DNA of 64,000 nt from Streptomyces marianii (GTDB taxonomy: Bacteria > Actinomycetota > Actinomycetes > Streptomycetales > Streptomycetaceae). This document shows positions 17,971 to 26,518 of this stretch, piece after piece. The stretch's first letter is position 1. The number at the start of each line of letters is the position of its first letter. The position numbers and the translations under genes are program-made. The stretch is taken from assembly GCF_005795905.1 (NCBI RefSeq), contig NZ_VAWE01000001.1, positions 7,567,501 through 7,631,500 of the forward strand. Direction: 5' to 3'. The notes under the pieces were generated by a model. The model had not been told where the DNA came from and searched no databases. It saw only the letters and a program-made list of their open reading frames with translations.

Positions 17971-19371
17971 TTGTCCGAGCAGCCCCTTGACGAATCTTCC
18001 CCCGCTCCGCGCAACTCAGGCGACACACTGTCCCGGTTCGGGTACGAGCAACAGCTCAGCAGGAGCTTGCGGCTGCGCGATCTGCTGGTGTACGGCCTGA
18101 TCTACATCGTCCCGATCGCGCCGTTCGTCATCTTCGGTGTGGTCTTCGACGCCTCCAAGGGCATGGTGGCGCTCACGTACCTCGCCGGTCTGGTTGCGAT
18201 GACGTTCACGGCCCTCAGCTACCGGGAGATGTCCCGGGAGTTCCCCATCGCAGGCTCGGTCTACTCCTACGCAGGACGGGGGCTGGCACCCGAAGTCGGA
18301 TTCATCTCCGGATGGATGGTCCTGTTGGACTACCTGCTGGCACCGACTCTGCTCTACGTGACCGGGGCCGTCGCGATCCAGTCCGTACTTCCCTCTGTGC
18401 CGCAGCATGTGTGGATCGTGGTCTTCGTGGCCTTCAACACCGCGGTCAACCTGATGGGCGTCGTCATCACGGCCGCCATGAACAAGATGTTCCTGGTGGT
18501 GGAACTGACAGTGCTGGTCATCTTCATGGTGTTCGCCGTCATCGCCGTGGCCCAGGGCAAGAATGGTGCGCACTGGAGCCTGAACCCGATCTACAACCCG
18601 TCGGTGTTCTCACTCGGACTGATCTTCTCCGCGCTGTCGGTCGCGGCTCTGTCGTTCATCGGCTTCGACGCCGTCTCCACGCTGGCCGAAGAGGTCAAAG
18701 GCGGCCCCAGGATCGTCGGCCGCGCCACGCTGCTGTGCCTGCTCATCGTCGCCGTGCTGTTCATCGCCCAGACCTACCTGGCCGCACTCCTGCTGCCCGG
18801 TCAGACGAGCCTTCCGAACGAGGCGGCCGAGAACACCGCGTTCTACGACGTCGCCGAGATCGCGGGTGGTATGTGGCTGAGGAACCTCACCGCAGTCACC
18901 ACCGTGCTCGCCACGGCTGTCGCGACCTCACTCGTTGCGCAGACGGCCACGTCGCGTCTGCTGTTCGCCATGGCGCGTGACGGCCATTTGCCCCGCTTCC
19001 TGGCACACGTCAACCCCAAGCGCCGGGTACCCGAACGCGCCCTCGTCCTCGTGGCCGCCATCAGCCTCTCCCTGGGGCTCCCCCTTGCCGGCCAGGTGGA
19101 CCTCGTCGCCTCGCTGGTGAACTTCGGAGCCCTGTTCTCCTTCCTGATGCTGCATCTCTCGGTCGCGTTCCACTTCCTGGTCCGCCGCCGCGAGGACACC
19201 TACGGCATGCACCTGGTGGTCCCCTTCTTCGGCTTCGTGATCAACGGCTACGTGCTCTACAGCGCCAACCGGCACGCCCAGATCGTCGGAAGCTGCTGGC
19301 TGGCCGTCGGGCTGGCCGTCCTGGTGGTGCGCCGCGCCAAAGGCCGCTCCATCACCCTCAGTCACGATTAG
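17971..19371 (+). CDS. APC-superfamily amino acid permease
   Basis: A 466-residue integral membrane transporter from TTG 17971. About 12 hydrophobic helices are seen, beginning LLVYGLIYIVPIAPFVIFGVV after a short cytoplasmic N-terminus. The family signatures AGSVYSYAGRGLAPEVGFISG (shortened here) and SFIGFDAVSTLAEEVKGGPR are intact, as in amino acid/amine antiporters. It most likely imports the substrate of the adjacent PLP decarboxylase and may export the amine product. No downstream gene is coupled; the next feature is a terminator belonging to the opposing tRNA gene. Confidence 0.88.
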   Translation: MSEQPLDESSPAPRNSGDTLSRFGYEQQLSRSLRLRDLLVYGLIYIVPIAPFVIFGVVFDASKGMVALTYLAGLVAMTFTALSYREMSREFPIAGSVYSYAGRGLAPEVGFISGWMVLLDYLLAPTLLYVTGAVAIQSVLPSVPQHVWIVVFVAFNTAVNLMGVVITAAMNKMFLVVELTVLVIFMVFAVIAVAQGKNGAHWSLNPIYNPSVFSLGLIFSALSVAALSFIGFDAVSTLAEEVKGGPRIVGRATLLCLLIVAVLFIAQTYLAALLLPGQTSLPNEAAENTAFYDVAEIAGGMWLRNLTAVTTVLATAVATSLVAQTATSRLLFAMARDGHLPRFLAHVNPKRRVPERALVLVAAISLSLGLPLAGQVDLVASLVNFGALFSFLMLHLSVAFHFLVRRREDTYGMHLVVPFFGFVINGYVLYSANRHAQIVGSCWLAVGLAVLVVRRAKGRSITLSHD

Positions 19372-19502
19372 CGAGGCTGCGTAGGGGCGGTGCACACCCT
19401 CATGCCCGTCGGGCGCCTGCCGGAGTGGACTACCGAGCCCGATCGTGGTCCCCCGCTGCCGCGGTCAAGGCGAGTCGGTCCCCAACTGGTCCCAAAAGAC
19501 CA

Positions 19503-19536
19503 AGGGGCCGTTTCAGATCACTCTGAAACGGCCCCT
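19503..19536 (-). terminator. Terminator hairpin after tRNA-Pro
   Basis: A perfect 15-bp stem (AGGGGCCGTTTCAGA with TCTGAAACGGCCCCT) and a 4-nt loop, 19 bp downstream of the tRNA-Pro 3' end on the minus strand. The symmetry means it may also stop rightward transcription from the permease. Confidence 0.85.
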
Positions 19537-19555
19537 GACCTGCGACTTTCACAAG

Positions 19556-19629
<74 letters not shown>

Positions 19630-19794
19630 GTGCGCGGTCCCCGGGTCTCTGCCCGGCTGATCGCACAAGGGAAACCTCACGCCCCCAACGCAATGGGCAA
19701 CTTCTGCTTCGAGGTGACGCTCGGTTATCGGAGGCTGGAACTCCTTCCCCGCGCCGAGGGTAAGGGGCGTCACAGTGGGTAGTAGGTTTGTGAC

Positions 19795-20142
19795 ATGGTT
19801 CGTGGCGATCGTGTCGATGGCGTCGAGTACGCCCGGCGGATCAACGCCGCCGCTGATCTGGTCGAAGCGGGTATGCCCGCCACCGACGCCGCACACACGA
19901 TGGCCAGCAGGTATGGCGTGTCCGTACGCCAGGCACGCCGGTATGTGGAGCAGGCGATGGCTGCTGGCCGGGTTGAGGTTCCCGAGACGAGTGTGGTGTT
20001 CACCGTCAAGCTGCCGGGCTCGCTGGCAGGGCAGGTGCGTGCGCACGCCCGCGCCCGTGAGGCCACCCTCTCGTCGGTGGTGGCCCGGGCCCTGGCCGAG
20101 TTCCTGCAGCGTGACGAGCCGGGGAAGCGTTCGGGCCCGTGA
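19795..20142 (+). CDS. Helix-turn-helix accessory protein of the recombinase element
   Basis: A 115-residue protein from ATG 19795. The N-terminal half has an HTH-like segment (GVEYARRINAAADLVEAG, then HTMASRYGVSVRQARRYVEQ), and the C-terminal half looks like a small ribbon-helix-helix or dimerisation unit (VFTVKLPGSLAGQVRAHA, then LSSVVARALAEFL). Such proteins precede serine recombinases in some actinobacterial transposons and may bind the element ends. It overlaps the next small ORF by 4 bp (GTGA), which implies translational coupling. It appears intact, unlike the recombinase. Confidence 0.65.
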   Translation: MVRGDRVDGVEYARRINAAADLVEAGMPATDAAHTMASRYGVSVRQARRYVEQAMAAGRVEVPETSVVFTVKLPGSLAGQVRAHARAREATLSSVVARALAEFLQRDEPGKRSGP

Positions 20143-20393
20143 GCGGGCGGGGCCAGGAGGTTCAGACGGAGTACGTCTTCGACCGGCACGCGGCTGCGGA
20201 TCTGTCGGCGGCGTACGCCCTGTTGGCGCCACAGCGGCGGGTCCGGACGGGGACCGGCCGGGAGAAGGGAGGGCCGCCCGGTGACCAGCGCGGCGATCTA
20301 CGCTCGGGTGTCCTCGGCCCGGCAGAAGAAGGACCAGACGATCGGCTCGCAGACCGCAGCCCTGCGTGCACATGCCGCCCGGCTGCATCTTGA
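20139..20393 (+). CDS. Small ORF between HTH gene and recombinase
   Basis: An 84-codon frame from GTG 20139 overlapping the HTH gene by 4 bp. Only the first part (GQEVQTEYVFDRHAAADL, then YALLAPQRR) looks protein-like; the last 37 codons run inside the recombinase gene in another frame. A small middle ORF in this position is plausible for this transposon type, but its true extent and function are unclear. Confidence 0.35.
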   Translation: MSGRGQEVQTEYVFDRHAAADLSAAYALLAPQRRVRTGTGREKGGPPGDQRGDLRSGVLGPAEEGPDDRLADRSPACTCRPAAS

Positions 20394-21281
20394 GTTGCCC
20401 GAGGAGTGGGTGTTCGAGGACGAGGGGCACTCCGGCGCCACGCTGGTGCGGCCCGCCCTGGAGCGGCTGCGGGACCTGATCGCCACCGGATGCGTGGATG
20501 TGGCGCTGTGCTACAGCCCGGACCGGCTGGCCCGCAAGTTCGCTTACCAGGCCCTGCTGATCGAGGAGTTCGCCCGTTGCGGCTGCCGGGTGGAGTTCGT
20601 CAAGGGCCCGCGGGGCGACAGCCCCGAAGACCAGCTGCTGATCCAGTTCCAGGGCATGTTCGCCGAGTACGAGAAGGCCCAGCTGATGGAACGCTACCGA
20701 CGCGGCAAGACCTACCGGGCCCGCACCGGCTCGGTCAACGTGCTCGGTGGCGCCCCGTTCGGCTACCGCTACCTGCGGAAAACCCCTGAGCACGGCGCGA
20801 CTTACGAGATCGTCGAGCACGAGGCGGCGCTGGTGGCCGAGTTGTTCCGCCGCTACACCGACGAGGGCGCCTCGATCGCCGAGCTGACCCGCTGACTCAC
20901 CAGCACCGGCACCTCGACCCGCACCGGCAAGGCCCGGTGGGACCGCAGCGTCGTGTGGGGCATGCTCCGCAACCCTGCCTACATGGGGTCGGCCGTCTTC
21001 GGCAAGACGATGACAGTCCACGAGTCGCCCGGCCTGAACCGCATCGCCCGCCTTGAGGGCCGCTCCACCCCACGCGCCGTCAAGGCCGTCGACCGGCCCC
21101 GCGAGGAGTGGATCGAGATCCCGGTCCCCGCGATCATCAGCCGTGCCACGTTCGAACGCGCAGCTCAGCGCCTGGCCGACAACAAGAAGTACGCCTCCCG
21201 CAACAGCAAGGTGCCCTCCCTGCTCCAGGGCCTGGCCGCCTGCGCCGGCTGCGGATACGGCTACGTGCGCCGCACAGCCGG
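20281..21281 (+). pseudogene. Serine recombinase, interrupted by a stop and truncated
   Basis: From GTG 20281: the resolvase catalytic domain is clear (AAIYARVSSARQKKDQTIGSQ with the nucleophile Ser in RVSS, CYSPDRLARKFAYQALL, EYEKAQLMERYRRGK). An in-frame TGA at 20893-20895 interrupts ELTRxLTSTGTS, where related proteins have Trp. After it the recombinase domain resumes (WGMLRNPAYMGSAVFGK) and reaches the first zinc-ribbon cysteines (ACAGCGYGYVRRTAG) before being cut at about 21281. The C-terminal coil is missing here; a matching piece lies at 12672-12875 on the other strand. Confidence 0.85.
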
Positions 21282-21876
21282 TCTGTGGGTACCTCTGGCG
21301 ATAATGGCGCTCATCGGCACCCTCGCCTGCAATTTCCAGGTCCTCCTGCCGCTGCTGGTACGCACTGTCATGCATGGCGGAGCGCGAACCTACGGCTTTC
21401 TGTCCTCCGCCATGGGGCTGGGCTCCATGGTCGGCGGATTCGTGGTCGCCTCCCTGGGCCAGGTCGGCGTCGTCCCCTTGATCGGCGCCGCGGTCGGCTT
21501 CGCCGCCACGGTCGCCGCTGCAGCGGCGGTGTCAACCGTACCCGCTGAAGCGGTGGTCCTGACCTTGGTTGGTGTGGCAAGCACCGTCTTCCTCGCCATC
21601 GGCTATACGACCCTGCAACTGGTCAGTGATCCAGCATTCCGGGGCCGGGTTGCGGCCTTGTGGTCCGTCGCGTTCCTGGGCAGTGCGCCAGTCGGCGGGC
21701 CCATCATCGGTGTGGTCTCACACCACCTCGGTCCGCGCGTCGGGCTCGCCCTTGGCGCGGGTGCCTGCCTTGCCGCCGCCGTCCTGGGTCTGGCTGCATT
21801 GCCCGGTATCCCGCAAGCGGCACGCTCCATCAGACATGGCGCGGGCGTGATCCCCTGGTCGGACGGCAAGGCGTAG
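21282..21876 (+). pseudogene. MFS transporter, C-terminal half fused in frame to recombinase remnant
   Basis: Immediately after the recombinase zinc-ribbon start, the same frame continues as six hydrophobic helices (LWVPLAIMALIGTLACNFQV, YGFLSSAMGLGSMVGGFV, then FRGRVAALWSVAFLGSAPVGG) to a stop at 21876. This is the C-terminal half of an MFS exporter of the EntS/macrolide-efflux type. The junction is clean and in frame, but the preceding TGA and missing N-terminal half mean no working transporter is expected. Confidence 0.75.
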
Positions 21877-21954
21877 GAACCCCCATCCAACCGGACCGGA
21901 ACACGCCTGCGCACCTCGTCCACCCCACGAAACCCCACGTCACAGGCCTACAAA

Positions 21955-21971
21955 ACGACTTTGCCGGAGCC
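21955..21971. repeat. Solo ISAs1-type end
   Basis: ACGACTTTGCCGGAGCC here equals the reverse complement of 11588-11604, the end of the ISAs1-family remnant. No ISAs1 transposase is adjacent, so this is a stranded terminus into which IS1182 copy 2 inserted. Confidence 0.6.
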
Positions 21972-21993
21972 GTGGACTCTGTTGCTGAATCCT

Positions 21994-23718
21994 TCAGCCG
22001 GCGAGTTGGTGGCTGAGGCGCTGCAGTCGGCTGGTGCGGGGCTTGCGTAGTGGGTTGGTGGTCCACCAGGCGTCGAGGCGGACGATGTTGAGGGCGGTGG
22101 CGGAGAAGGCGTGTTGGAGGGTGACTTTCGGTAGCCCGCGGTAGCGGGCCTGGCGGATGCCGGTGACGTCGAGGGCCTGGTTGACGGTGCTCTCGATGCC
22201 GGCGCGGAGGGCGTACTTGGCCCTCCAGGACTCGGTGTCCTGTTCGGTTCTGGCTGTGGTGGTGCGTTCGTGGAGTTCACGGGGACGCAGGGTGAGCATG
22301 CGGGTACCGCGGACCGAGCTGGTGCAGTTGGTCCGGGAGGGACAGGGACGGCAGTCGGCTCGGGCGAATTCGATCACGATGGCGTCTCGTCGGTGCTGGG
22401 TGACCGGGTACCAGCCGGCGCTGGTGGCCCCCTGGGGACAGTGGACCTGGCGGGCCTTCCAGTCGACGCGGAAGGCGCTCTTGGCGAAGCCCTCGGCGGC
22501 CTTGGCCTGCGGGGAGTGGTCGGCCAGGAGCGGGGTGACCATGCCGATGCCCCGGCCCGCCGCTTCCACGACCAGGTCGACGGAGGGGTATCCGGAGTCG
22601 AGGTAGTGCTCGCCCGGTGCGACCTGCCGCTCGGCCAGGTTCTGCTGGATGGGCGCGGTGGCCTTGACGTCCGGAACGGTCGCCTCGGTGGTGTGGACAT
22701 CCGTGATCAGCCGTAATGGAAGCCTCACGGCTTCGGCTTCGGCTTCGGCTTCGGCTTCGGCTTCGGCTTCGGGGAGGGTGTCGCAGGTCTCGGTGAGGTG
22801 GACCTTGTATCCGAGCCAGAACAGGTCGTCGCCCTTGGCCGACCAGCGGGCGTCGGGGTCGTACGGGGAGGCCAGGCGGATATGGCCGGGCGGGACCCCG
22901 CTGTCGTCGGCGTCCCGCTTCTTGATCACCTCCCGTCCCCGGCCATCGGTACGGATGATGTAGGTCTGCACCATGACCTGCCGCAGGAGGGCCACCGCCT
23001 CGATCTCGCGGACCCACACCGGCGCGGTATCGGACCAGGCCGCCCGGCACAGGACCAGCGCGTCCTGGCCGAAGACCTGGGCAAGCCGGTCCCGCTTGGT
23101 CTTCGAGCCCGGCATCGTCCAGCCATCCACGCGCGGCCCGTAGCGTTCGGCGAACTCGGCGACGTCGATCACGCCGGCCAGCCAGGACGGCGCCGCCACC
23201 GCCAGCGCCTCCAGAGCGGCCCGCACACTCTCCCCGGCCAGCTCGGTCCGGTTCAGGTCACGGACCGCGCTGATCACATGGGTGGAGTCCGTGCGCTGCT
23301 TGCCACCGGCCTTGATCAGCCCGGCCTCGCGGCAGTGCTCGACGAGCCTGTCGAAGAGTGTCCGCTCCAGGCCGTGCCCGACCAGCCGGGCACGGAACCT
23401 CGACAGCGCGGAGAAGTCGAAGCCTGCATCGGAGAGCTCCGCGCCCAGCGCGTATTTCCACGACAGGCGATCCCGCGACGCGTCCGCCGCCTGCCGGTCG
23501 GTCAGGTTCTCCGTGAACTGCAGCACCGTCACCAGCGCGAGCAGGGCCGGAGACTGGGCGGGAGCCCCACGATCGGGAAACGCATCGGTGAACAACGCGT
23601 CGTCGAAAACCTCGGCAAGGTGGTCACGCACGCGCATGGGCAGGCTCCCACCAGGGAAGGCCGCACGGGCCGTTCTGGCCGTCTGTTCAGGAATGGACGG
23701 CAATCCCCCCGGCCGCAT
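21994..23718 (-). CDS. IS1182-family transposase
   Basis: A 574-residue DDE transposase from ATG 23718. N-terminal DUF772-type domain (LRDHLAEVFDDALF-like block, FTENLTDRQAADASRDR, LSWKYALGAELSDAGFDFS) and the catalytic part (KQRTDSTHVISAVRDLNRT, LGYKVHLTETCDTLP, CRPCPSRTNCTSSVRG, ALRAGIESTVNQALDVTGIR) are all in one frame. A Glu-Ala repeat of seven pairs interrupts the catalytic domain. This copy could supply transposase in trans for copy 1. Confidence 0.93.
   Translation of the reverse strand: MRPGGLPSIPEQTARTARAAFPGGSLPMRVRDHLAEVFDDALFTDAFPDRGAPAQSPALLALVTVLQFTENLTDRQAADASRDRLSWKYALGAELSDAGFDFSALSRFRARLVGHGLERTLFDRLVEHCREAGLIKAGGKQRTDSTHVISAVRDLNRTELAGESVRAALEALAVAAPSWLAGVIDVAEFAERYGPRVDGWTMPGSKTKRDRLAQVFGQDALVLCRAAWSDTAPVWVREIEAVALLRQVMVQTYIIRTDGRGREVIKKRDADDSGVPPGHIRLASPYDPDARWSAKGDDLFWLGYKVHLTETCDTLPEAEAEAEAEAEAEAVRLPLRLITDVHTTEATVPDVKATAPIQQNLAERQVAPGEHYLDSGYPSVDLVVEAAGRGIGMVTPLLADHSPQAKAAEGFAKSAFRVDWKARQVHCPQGATSAGWYPVTQHRRDAIVIEFARADCRPCPSRTNCTSSVRGTRMLTLRPRELHERTTTARTEQDTESWRAKYALRAGIESTVNQALDVTGIRQARYRGLPKVTLQHAFSATALNIVRLDAWWTTNPLRKPRTSRLQRLSHQLAG
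22729..22770 (-). repeat. Hexanucleotide repeat (GAAGCC)7 inside transposase
   Basis: Seven perfect units on the minus strand at the position where copy 1 has thirteen; the six-unit difference accounts for the 36-bp difference in element length. Confidence 0.95.
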
Positions 23719-23992
23719 GGACACCGCGCCAACCCCCTGCGGCCGGAGCAGACAGAACGACCGCACCAACGATCATGCCGACCTGCCCGTGCCTCTGCAG
23801 GCAATTCAGCAACAGAGTCGCCGTGGCCGGGGATGCCTCTCGCAGGAGTGAATGGTCCTGCCCCGTGCGGGCAGCTCGGCCGGAGCCTCGCCGAGTGAGT
23901 CGCCCGCCGGGCCGACGGAATCGCGCAACCGCGTCGGCCGACCATCCGACGCCCACGCCGCCAAGCGGCCGTCGACGTCCCGGCGCCGACAC

Positions 23993-24250
23993 CTACGAAC
24001 CGGTGCCGATGCCGAGTCGGCCGCCGGCCACGCCGGTACCGGCAGAACTCGGCCCCGTGAGCGGGACGTTCGGGAAGCTGAGCGTCCGGTAGACGGCCAC
24101 GCCGCCCGCCGGTTCCGTGCAGGCCTGCGCCGCGTCGGTGGCGCGGCGCGGGCATGCGGGGTCCGCGGCGTCGAGCAGCACCCCCGGTGCCGTCCCGCTG
24201 TGGCCCACGGCGACGCCCGGTCCGCCGACCTCCCGGCAGATCTCACACAT
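23993..24250 (-). pseudogene. GHMP-kinase-like C-terminal remnant
   Basis: The 85-codon frame begins with CEICREVGGPGVAVGHSGT then APGVLLDAADP and VAVYRTLSFPN. The pattern G-V-x-V-x-H-S-G-T-x-x-G-L-L-L matches the C-terminal motif of GHMP-superfamily small-molecule kinases (threonine- or mevalonate-type). The kinase N-terminus is absent, replaced upstream by unrelated sequence that ends a rightward gene scrap (GLEKFAKYLRDLEG, stop at about 24297). Both are remnants at the edge of the mobile region. Confidence 0.45.
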
Positions 24251-24339
24251 ACGGCCTTGAGAAGTTCGCGAAGTACCTGCGCGACCTCGAGGGCTGAACT
24301 CGGCCCGCGGGGGCCGTGCCCGGACGGAGACGGCCCCCG

Positions 24340-24387
24340 CGCACAGCTCCCGCCGGTGAGCGGTCGCCCACCGGCAGGAGCTGTGCG
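24340..24387. terminator. Bidirectional terminator hairpin
   Basis: An 11-bp outer stem (CGCACAGCTCC with GGAGCTGTGCG) and a 7-bp inner stem (GCCGGTG with CACCGGC), 33 bp beyond the stop of the leftward antiporter gene. It separates the biosynthetic cluster from the mobile-element region. Confidence 0.8.
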
Positions 24388-24419
24388 CGGCCGGGCGGCC
24401 GCTGGCGGAAGCGCGTCGC

Positions 24420-25709
24420 TCAGCCCGACGGCGCGGCCGCCCCGGCCGGTGGTGTCGCCGCCGGCTCCGCCGGCGCCTGCTGTTTCCCGCGCTGAAGGCG
24501 GCTGACGACCGGGGCGGTGACCGCCGTGGTGATCAGGGCCACCAGGACCAGCATGGTGAAGAGGTCCGGCCCGATGACGCCGAGCTCGAGGCCGATGGTC
24601 AGTACGACCAGCTCCGTCAGGCCCCGGCAGTTCATCAGAGCCCCGATCGCCGTGGCCTCCCGCCAGGACCGCCCGCACAGGCGGGCGGCGGCCGCCGATC
24701 CGCCCCACTTGCCGAGCACCGCCACCGCGAGCAGCGCGCCGGTCCAGAGCCACTGCGCGGGGTCCGCCGCCAGGGCCCCGATCTCCGTGCTCAGGCCGGT
24801 GTGCACGAAGAACAGCGGCAGCAGGACGGGCACCACCACGGCGCGCAGCCGGGCTGCCGACGCCTCGACCCGCCGGTGGCCGCGCGGCGCGGCCACGCCG
24901 AAGAGGAACGCCCCGAACAGCGTGTGCACCCCCATCAGGTCCGTGGCCAGCGCGCACAGGCACAGACCGCTGAACAGCAGAACCAGGACCACCCCGTCGT
25001 TGGCCCGGTCCGCACGACCCCGTGCCGCCCACCGGGCGAGCAGGGGCCGGACCACCAGCAGCATCGCGGCACCGAAGGCGACCGTCAGCCCGGCCGCCGA
25101 CACGGCGTCGAACGGCGACCCGGCCGCGGCGAGCGCCACCACGAGCGCCAGCAGGCACCACGCGGCGACGTCGTCGACCGCCGCGCACGCCAACGCGAGC
25201 GCGCCGAGCGGAGTTCCGTACAGCCCCCGGTCGACCAGGATCCGGGCCAGCACCGGGAACGCCGTGACGCTCATGGCCACCGCCACGAACAGGGCGAAGG
25301 GCAGGAACCCGACCCCGTCCGGGGCCAGTCGGCCGTACAGCGGGAAGGCCAGCAGCGCGCCGAGGCCCAGCGGCACCAGGATGCCCGCCTGGCTGACCGC
25401 GACCGCCGTCCGCGAACTGCCGCGCAGCGTCCCGAGGTCCAGCTCCAGCCCGACGAGGAACATGAAGCCCAGCAGGCCGAGCTGGCCGAGCACCGAGGTG
25501 TACGGCAGAACCGACTCCGGGAAGAGCAGGGTCTGCGCCTCGGGCCACAGCCAGCCGAGCAGCGACGGGCCGAGGACGATGCCCATGGCGATCTCGCCGA
25601 TCACGGGGGGTTGGCCGACCCTCCGCAGGAGCGCGGCGCCGGCCTGGCAGGCGAGGATCGCAGCCGGTACGGCGACGAGTACCGCGGGCATGATCTCAGC
25701 CGCGGACAC
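24420..25709 (-). CDS. CPA2-type cation/proton antiporter
   Basis: A 429-residue membrane protein with about 12 helices. Recognisable blocks are AALLRRVGQPPVIGEIAMGI (the family's conserved QPxVIGE signature), GFMFLVGLELDLG and VDDVAAWCLLALVVAL with the ion-binding Asp pair, as in KefB/NhaS-type antiporters. The start (25709) overlaps the flavin reductase stop by 14 bp, so the two are translationally coupled. In natural-product clusters such antiporters are usually auxiliary or proposed exporters. It is the last gene of the leftward halogenase/reductase operon and is followed by a strong terminator. Ion and role are uncertain. Confidence 0.85.
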   Translation of the reverse strand: MSAAEIMPAVLVAVPAAILACQAGAALLRRVGQPPVIGEIAMGIVLGPSLLGWLWPEAQTLLFPESVLPYTSVLGQLGLLGFMFLVGLELDLGTLRGSSRTAVAVSQAGILVPLGLGALLAFPLYGRLAPDGVGFLPFALFVAVAMSVTAFPVLARILVDRGLYGTPLGALALACAAVDDVAAWCLLALVVALAAAGSPFDAVSAAGLTVAFGAAMLLVVRPLLARWAARGRADRANDGVVLVLLFSGLCLCALATDLMGVHTLFGAFLFGVAAPRGHRRVEASAARLRAVVVPVLLPLFFVHTGLSTEIGALAADPAQWLWTGALLAVAVLGKWGGSAAAARLCGRSWREATAIGALMNCRGLTELVVLTIGLELGVIGPDLFTMLVLVALITTAVTAPVVSRLQRGKQQAPAEPAATPPAGAAAPSG

Positions 25710-26337
25710 GGGCGGCTCCTTCGGGCGGTACGACGTGCGGCGGGCGGGGGGAAGCGGCCGGCGGAGGCGCCGCCGCGGCCGCGGACCACTCGGCGTAGCG
25801 GCGCAGCCCGTAGAGCAGCGGCTGCGCCGACGGGCGCACGGTGACCCGGCGGGCCTCGGCGAAGACCGCCGTGTGGTCGCCGAAGGCCGCGGTCTTCACG
25901 ACCGCGCAGTCGGCGACGGCGTGGGCGGACGCGGTCAGGTGCGGACCGCTCGCCCCCAGCGGCAGCCGCCACTCGGTGCGCTCGAAGCGGGCAGGGTCGC
26001 CGGAGGCGAAAAGGTCCGAGGTGCCCCGGGCCCGCTCGTGCAGCAGGTTGAGCGCGAACTGCCCCTGTGCGAGAAGCGCTTCCAGGGTCGGGCTCGCCGT
26101 CCGGATGCACACCACCAAGGTGGGCGGGGCGAGCGCCACGCTCGCCAGCGAGCTGCACGTCAGTCCGCGGGGCAGGCCGTCGGCATCGAGGGTGGTGACG
26201 ACGGAGACGCCCGAGGGGAAGGCGGCCATGAAGGGCCGGAGGTCCGCCTCGTGGAGGACGACGGGATCCTCCGCCGCCGGTGTCCCCTCGGCCGGTTCTC
26301 CGTCCGGTATGTCAGGACGAGATGGGAAGGTGGGCAT
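25696..26337 (-). CDS. Flavin reductase (partner of the halogenase)
   Basis: A 213-residue protein of the HpaC/RebF type. The flavin-binding blocks are visible: FPSGVSVVTTLDADGLPRG, then LTCSSLASVALAPPTLVVCI (split here) and LLAQGQFALNLLHERA, with a closing segment GDHTAVFAEARRVTV. The N-terminal 20 residues are a flexible Pro/Ala/Glu-rich extension. These enzymes supply FADH2 to flavin-dependent halogenases; one is usually found beside the halogenase gene, as here, 181 bp downstream of it. It is coupled to the antiporter gene by overlap. Confidence 0.9.
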   Translation of the reverse strand: MPTFPSRPDIPDGEPAEGTPAAEDPVVLHEADLRPFMAAFPSGVSVVTTLDADGLPRGLTCSSLASVALAPPTLVVCIRTASPTLEALLAQGQFALNLLHERARGTSDLFASGDPARFERTEWRLPLGASGPHLTASAHAVADCAVVKTAAFGDHTAVFAEARRVTVRPSAQPLLYGLRRYAEWSAAAAAPPPAASPRPPHVVPPEGAARVRG

Positions 26338-26518
26338 GTCTGACTCCCTGTGGATGACGAAGCAGTACGGCCCGGCGTCCGGCGGACTGCGCCGGGCGCC
26401 GGGCCGTGGGAACGGCGGTGGACCGGGTCCTGGACCGGCCCGGATCCGAGCCGGAGTGCTTGCGGAGCCTGGGAGGTGTCGAGGGCGGGGACCGGGGGAA
26501 GCCCCCGCCCCGATCGGC

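Larger units (their letters stand above)
19681..21281 (+). mobile_element. Serine-recombinase transposon, 5' portion
   Basis: Begins with GCCCCCAACGCAATGGGCAAC (19681-19701), whose core CCCCCAACGCAATGG is the inverse of the end at 12670-12685. It carries a helix-turn-helix gene, a small overlapping ORF and a resolvase-type recombinase, then is lost at about 21281 where a transporter fragment begins. A matching 3' end on the opposite strand lies 7 kb to the left, so a single element may have been split by rearrangement, or two related elements decayed differently. Confidence 0.6.
21975..23819 (-). mobile_element. IS1182-family insertion sequence, copy 2 (intact)
   Basis: Inverted repeats GACTCTGTTGCTGAAT (from 21975) and AATTCAGCAACAGAGTC (to 23819) enclose one complete transposase gene. 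The direct repeat GCCGTG lies immediately outside both ends (21969-21974 and 23820-23825), a probable target duplication. Insertion therefore looks recent and undisturbed, in contrast with copy 1. Confidence 0.92.

Noticed and set aside
22798..23898. A 366-codon rightward frame across IS1182 copy 2.
   Set aside because: Antisense shadow of the intact transposase.
26350..26518. A short frame between the flavin reductase and halogenase genes.
   Set aside because: No motif and no ribosome site; it is an ordinary 181-bp spacer within a leftward operon.
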